This document shows positions 6,348 through 9,165 of a stretch of DNA of 9,165 bases, piece by piece. Made by a program: the position numbers and the translations under genes. The stretch is from Hyphomicrobiales bacterium (GTDB lineage Bacteria; Pseudomonadota; Alphaproteobacteria; Rhizobiales; GCA-2746425): assembly GCA_002746425.1 (NCBI GenBank), contig NVXB01000009.1, forward strand, positions 31,805 through 40,969, given 5' to 3'. The notes under the pieces are model-generated. The model was given only the letters and a program-made list of their open reading frames with translations, was not told the origin of the DNA and searched no databases. Every line of letters begins with the position of its first letter. Within the stretch, counting starts at the first letter, position 1.

Positions 6348-8021
6348 TTATATGCCTGTATCTGTCATTAGTTTTTCTGCGGCCGCACGCGCTTCCGGTG
6401 TGATGATGGCACCGGCCAGCATCCGAGCGATTTCTTCCGTGCGCGCATCGCCGTCAATTTGCTCGACCGATGTTTTAACCCGGTCTTCGCCATTCACCAC
6501 GGCCTTGTGGATCAGCAAATGCCCGCGCGCCCTTGCCGCCACCTGCGGCGCATGGGTAATCGAGAGAACCTGCACCTGCTGCGATAGCCGTTCCAGACGG
6601 CGGCCAATGGCCTCTGCTACCGCGCCGCCAACGCCGGTGTCAATCTCATCAAAAATCAAACAAGGCGCAGAGCCCCTATCGGCCAAGACCACTTTAAGCG
6701 CCAGCAAAAACCGCGACAACTCGCCGCCCGATGCCACTTTCATCATCGGGCCGGGCCGCGTGCCGGGGTTGGTTTGCACCCAGAAAGATATCTGATCGAT
6801 GCCGTAATCCGCTCGGCGTTCCTCATCGCTTTGGAAATCCACCAGAAAACGGGCATGTTCCAGTTTCAACGCGGGCAGCTCTTCAGCAACGGCCGCCTCC
6901 AGCGCATTGGCGCTGTGCTGGCGCTTTTGCGACAAGGCGCGTGCTTTGGAGACAAACACAATTTCCGCATCTGACGCCTGGCGTTCCAACAGCGCCAAAC
7001 GCTCGGTGCTATTGTCCAACGCATCGAGGTCATCGGCCATTTTGACGGTAAAAATTCTTAGCTCTTCAACGGGCACGCCGTATTTTCGTGAGGCTGCACG
7101 CAGGGCAAATAAACGCTCCTCCGCGCTTTCCAACGCGTGAGAATCAAATTCGGTTTCGCGCAAGGCCTGATCCAGCGCGCTTGAGCTTTCATCCAGCGCA
7201 ATCAACGCCCGGTCCAACGCCCCAAGGGCATTATCCAGCAAGCCAGGAGCCTGAACCGCTTTTCGCTCCAATCGGCGCATCAGATTGGCGATTACGGGTA
7301 TCGGAGATTGCGGGCCTGCGACGGCCTCAAAAGCCTCGCTGATATCGCCGGCAACTTTTTCGGCCTGCATCATGGTTTGGCGGGTGCTGGCAAGCTCTTC
7401 TTCTTCGCCCTCTTGCGGCGACAAAATGGTCAGCTCATCCAGACTTGATCGCAGGTAATCGGCCTCGCGTTCCGCATCAATAACTTTACGGTTGAGATGC
7501 TCCAGTTCGCTCTGTTTGGACCGCCAATCCTTGTAGGCGGCGGCAACTTCTTGCGCGTCACCCTCCAACTCGCCAAACGCGTCGAGCAGATTTCGGTGGC
7601 TGGCCGGATCGACCAGCGCGCGATCATCATGTTGGCCATGAATTTCGATTAATTGCGCGCCGATTTCACGCATTAAAGCGGCACTCACCGGCTGGTCATT
7701 GATAAACGCACGAGTACGACCATCGGCTGATTGTACACGCCTCATGAACAATTCACCTTCACAGGCCACTTCACAGCGTTGGAGATGAACCCGTACACGG
7801 TGGTCTGCGGGCAGCTCAAAACTGGCCGTAACCGATCCTTTTTCCTGCCCCTGACGAACCAGTTTGCCATCACCGCGCGCGCCCAAAGCCAGCGCCAGCG
7901 AATCCAGCAAAATGGACTTACCCGCGCCGGTTTCACCGCTCAAAACGGTCAGGCCTTTATCAAAGTTGATTTGAAGCTGATCTATCAGGACGATGTCGCG
8001 AATCGTCAGATGCGCAAGCAT
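6348..8021 (-). CDS. recN: DNA repair protein RecN
   Basis: RecN is an SMC-like cytoplasmic ATPase that acts early in double-strand-break repair by binding and bridging DNA ends with RecA. It has 557 residues, against 553 in E. coli. The N-terminal ATPase half has Walker A GETGAGKS (29-36) and the conserved IEIHGQHDDRAL. A long charged, heptad-like middle (about 155-390) forms the short coiled coil typical of RecN. The C-terminal half has the ABC signature SGGELS (431-436), Walker B with FDEIDTG (D458, E459) and the switch histidine in SITHAPQVAARA. The ATG at 8021 has AGAGGT (8036-8031) upstream. recN follows bamD by 44 nt and precedes ligA by 3 nt, the usual order in alphaproteobacteria. 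No SOS-type operator is evident in the short spacer, so expression probably depends on the bamD promoter. Confidence 0.98.
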   Translation of the reverse strand: MLAHLTIRDIVLIDQLQINFDKGLTVLSGETGAGKSILLDSLALALGARGDGKLVRQGQEKGSVTASFELPADHRVRVHLQRCEVACEGELFMRRVQSADGRTRAFINDQPVSAALMREIGAQLIEIHGQHDDRALVDPASHRNLLDAFGELEGDAQEVAAAYKDWRSKQSELEHLNRKVIDAEREADYLRSSLDELTILSPQEGEEEELASTRQTMMQAEKVAGDISEAFEAVAGPQSPIPVIANLMRRLERKAVQAPGLLDNALGALDRALIALDESSSALDQALRETEFDSHALESAEERLFALRAASRKYGVPVEELRIFTVKMADDLDALDNSTERLALLERQASDAEIVFVSKARALSQKRQHSANALEAAVAEELPALKLEHARFLVDFQSDEERRADYGIDQISFWVQTNPGTRPGPMMKVASGGELSRFLLALKVVLADRGSAPCLIFDEIDTGVGGAVAEAIGRRLERLSQQVQVLSITHAPQVAARARGHLLIHKAVVNGEDRVKTSVEQIDGDARTEEIARMLAGAIITPEARAAAEKLMTDTGI

Positions 8022-8051
8022 GTTTCGCCCACCTCTGTTTGTAGAATTATG

Positions 8052-8066
8052 AAGGCTAAAAGCCCT
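8052..8066 (-). other. Small hairpin in the bamD-recN spacer
   Basis: Directly after the bamD stop, the minus strand can fold AGGGCU (8066-8061) with AGCCUU (8057-8052) around a UUU loop, giving six pairs including one G-U. No T-run follows, so it is not a full terminator. It may slow read-through or protect a 3' end, or be chance. Confidence 0.3.
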
Positions 8067-8896
8067 TAACCGGGAATCGCTGCGTCAAAAGCGCGTGTAA
8101 TCCACGACCGATTATTACGCTGCGGTGAATAGCCGCCCGTGTCCAGTAAAGAATACGCATCCTTGTACCATTCACTGTCAGGGTAGTTGTGTCCCAGCAC
8201 CGCTGCGGCGGTCTGTGCTTCGCTCACAACACCAAGCGACATATAGGTTTCGACGAGGCGCATCAGCGCTTCTTCCACATGCCGGGTGGTCTGATAATCG
8301 CTCACAACAAGTTTGAAACGGTTAAGTGCACCGGCGTAATTTTTGCGTTCAAGATAGTAGCGGCCGATCATCATTTCCTGGCCAGCCAGTTGGTCGCGCG
8401 CGACCTGAACCTTGCGGCGTGCATCATCGGCATATTCGCTGTCCGGGTATTTGCGCACCACTTCATCCATGGCATTTAATGCGCGCGCAGACATGGCTTG
8501 ATCGCGGGTAATATCGGGGATCTGGCGGAAATAACTCTCGCCAATCAAATATTGTGCATAGGCCGCATCGGGGCTGCTGGGATACAGCGCCACAAACCGT
8601 TTGGCCGATGAAATCGCCGAATCATAGTCGCCGACTTTGTAGCTGGAGTAAGCCGACATCACCATCGAGCGACGCGCCCAATCTGAGTAAGGATGGTTCT
8701 TGTCTACAGTCTGAAATTTATCAGCCGCCTTGCCAATCTTGCCCTGATTGAGCAGTGACAGGCCTTCATTATAGGTCTTATCGGCGGCATCAGGCTCTTC
8801 AAAAGCCAATTGCTCATACTTGTCTTTTGATGAGCAGCCAGCAACTGCGAGGCCTAAAACCCCAATAATGAGTAATTTATTCAAGGTGTTAAACAC
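8066..8896 (-). CDS. bamD: Outer membrane protein assembly lipoprotein BamD
   Basis: BamD is the essential lipoprotein subunit of the BAM complex, which inserts beta-barrel proteins into the outer membrane from the periplasmic side. From the GTG at 8896 the product has 276 residues. It begins with a lipoprotein signal peptide: residues 1-20 with a hydrophobic core LLIIGVLGLAVAG, lipobox VAGC, and lipidated cysteine C21. About five TPR-like helical pairs follow (about 35-270), with YNEGLSLLNQGKIGKAADKF, the FVALYPSSPDAAYAQYLIGE stretch and VVRKYPDSEYADDARRK. The reading frame stays open upstream to 9052, but that would bury the signal peptide 50 residues in. The GTG is chosen because GAGGG (8906-8902) precedes it by 5 nt and because it gives a normal signal length. 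A TTG at 8884 is a weaker alternative. recN and ligA follow; lpxC usually precedes it in this group but is not visible here. Confidence 0.95.
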   Translation of the reverse strand: MFNTLNKLLIIGVLGLAVAGCSSKDKYEQLAFEEPDAADKTYNEGLSLLNQGKIGKAADKFQTVDKNHPYSDWARRSMVMSAYSSYKVGDYDSAISSAKRFVALYPSSPDAAYAQYLIGESYFRQIPDITRDQAMSARALNAMDEVVRKYPDSEYADDARRKVQVARDQLAGQEMMIGRYYLERKNYAGALNRFKLVVSDYQTTRHVEEALMRLVETYMSLGVVSEAQTAAAVLGHNYPDSEWYKDAYSLLDTGGYSPQRNNRSWITRAFDAAIPG

Positions 8897-8901
8897 TGAA
8901 G

Positions 8902-8906
8902 CCCTC
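8902..8906 (-). promoter_or_regulatory. Ribosome binding site of bamD
   Basis: GAGGG on the minus strand, 5 nt before the GTG at 8896, decides this start. A GC hairpin CGGG (8921-8918) / CCCG (8909-8906) abuts it and could lower ribosome access. Confidence 0.6.
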
Positions 8907-9087
8907 GGGGGAAATATCCCGCGTGAAGAGGTGAGAAATGTTTCATCAAAAAATGCCATAGCAAACTGACTTAAACGCAACCAAATGAATCTTGAAGGCT
9001 CTATACGACAATTCAGCAAACGACACCACCTTAAAACCTTGGTATCAACCACAGCACACTGAATTGCAGAGCGTAGAACCGAACCTG

Positions 9088-9114
9088 TTTTTCGCGCCTA
9101 ACCGTGGCGAAAAA
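9088..9114. repeat. Inverted repeat TTTTTCGC / GCGAAAAA upstream of bamD
   Basis: TTTTTCGC (9088-9095) and GCGAAAAA (9107-9114) are perfect inverted copies around an 11-nt spacer. The stem itself holds the T and A runs and no separate T-run follows on either strand, so it is not a typical terminator. It may still mark the end of the gene upstream on the minus strand, or be an operator. Confidence 0.5.
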
Positions 9115-9165
9115 ATGATGCCCGGAAGATATCCAGGACAAGCACCAATAATCTGTCGTGAATTG

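Larger units (their letters stand above)
8897..9165. other. Non-coding region upstream of bamD
   Basis: About 270 bases to the window edge hold no gene I can recognise on either strand. The minus frame open to 9052 is bamD read-through without conserved content, and the frames reaching 9165 do not resemble the C-terminus of LpxC. The bamD promoter should lie here. A TATAGA at about 9004-8999 (minus strand) could be a -10 box, but its -35 is poor. A GAATC site at 8987-8991 fits the CcrM methylation sequence, which is common elsewhere in the window too. Confidence 0.55.

Noticed and set aside
9053..9165. Minus-strand frames reaching the right edge as a possible 3' end of lpxC
   Set aside because: The three translations are short, cysteine- and aromatic-rich or broken by early stops, and do not resemble LpxC. 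lpxC may lie further out.

Overview
The window looks like chromosomal DNA of an alphaproteobacterium, most likely of the order Hyphomicrobiales (Rhizobiales). The evidence is the gene order bamD-recN-ligA on one strand (in this group the cluster usually follows ftsZ-lpxC), a PrmA fragment of the GRFFVHGSHDR type next to a three-domain aminopeptidase P, and a small DUF1127-like protein. I cannot name the genus. No mobile element, tRNA, rRNA or CRISPR array is visible.

Layout. (1) Positions 1-611, plus strand: 3' part of prmA (ribosomal protein L11 methyltransferase), cut by the window edge. (2) 625-661: a two-way hairpin terminator between prmA and the convergent small gene. (3) 689-1050, minus strand: a 72-residue DUF1127-like protein gene preceded by a structured leader. 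The leader has a 13-bp outer stem enclosing two copies of an anti-Shine-Dalgarno-like motif (CCUCCUCCC and UCUCCUCCC), one of which is presented in a hairpin loop. This closely resembles the alphaproteobacterial CcsR/'cuckoo' small RNAs, whose characterised members are also linked to a DUF1127 gene. It is the most interesting feature here. (4) 1190-3058, plus strand: aminopeptidase P with all metal ligands present. (5) 3041-4094, minus strand: azlC-azlD, a two-component branched-chain amino acid exporter. The genes overlap by 8 nt, and azlD overlaps the 3' end of the peptidase gene by 18 nt. (6) 4194-8896, minus strand: bamD, recN and ligA in transcription order, probably one operon. (7) 8897-9165: leader or intergenic DNA upstream of bamD with one A/T-rich inverted repeat. 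The next gene upstream is not in the window.

How the genes fit together. bamD (outer-membrane protein assembly lipoprotein), recN (double-strand-break repair ATPase) and ligA (NAD-dependent DNA ligase) are housekeeping genes in a conserved order. recN and ligA are 3 nt apart, which suggests coupled expression. azlCD follows ligA on the same strand after 99 nt with no clear terminator, so it may receive read-through. The peptidase and the AzlCD exporter both touch amino-acid turnover, but they are convergent and nothing shows co-regulation. The small gene and its leader RNA form a separate transcription unit, closed by the hairpin shared with prmA.
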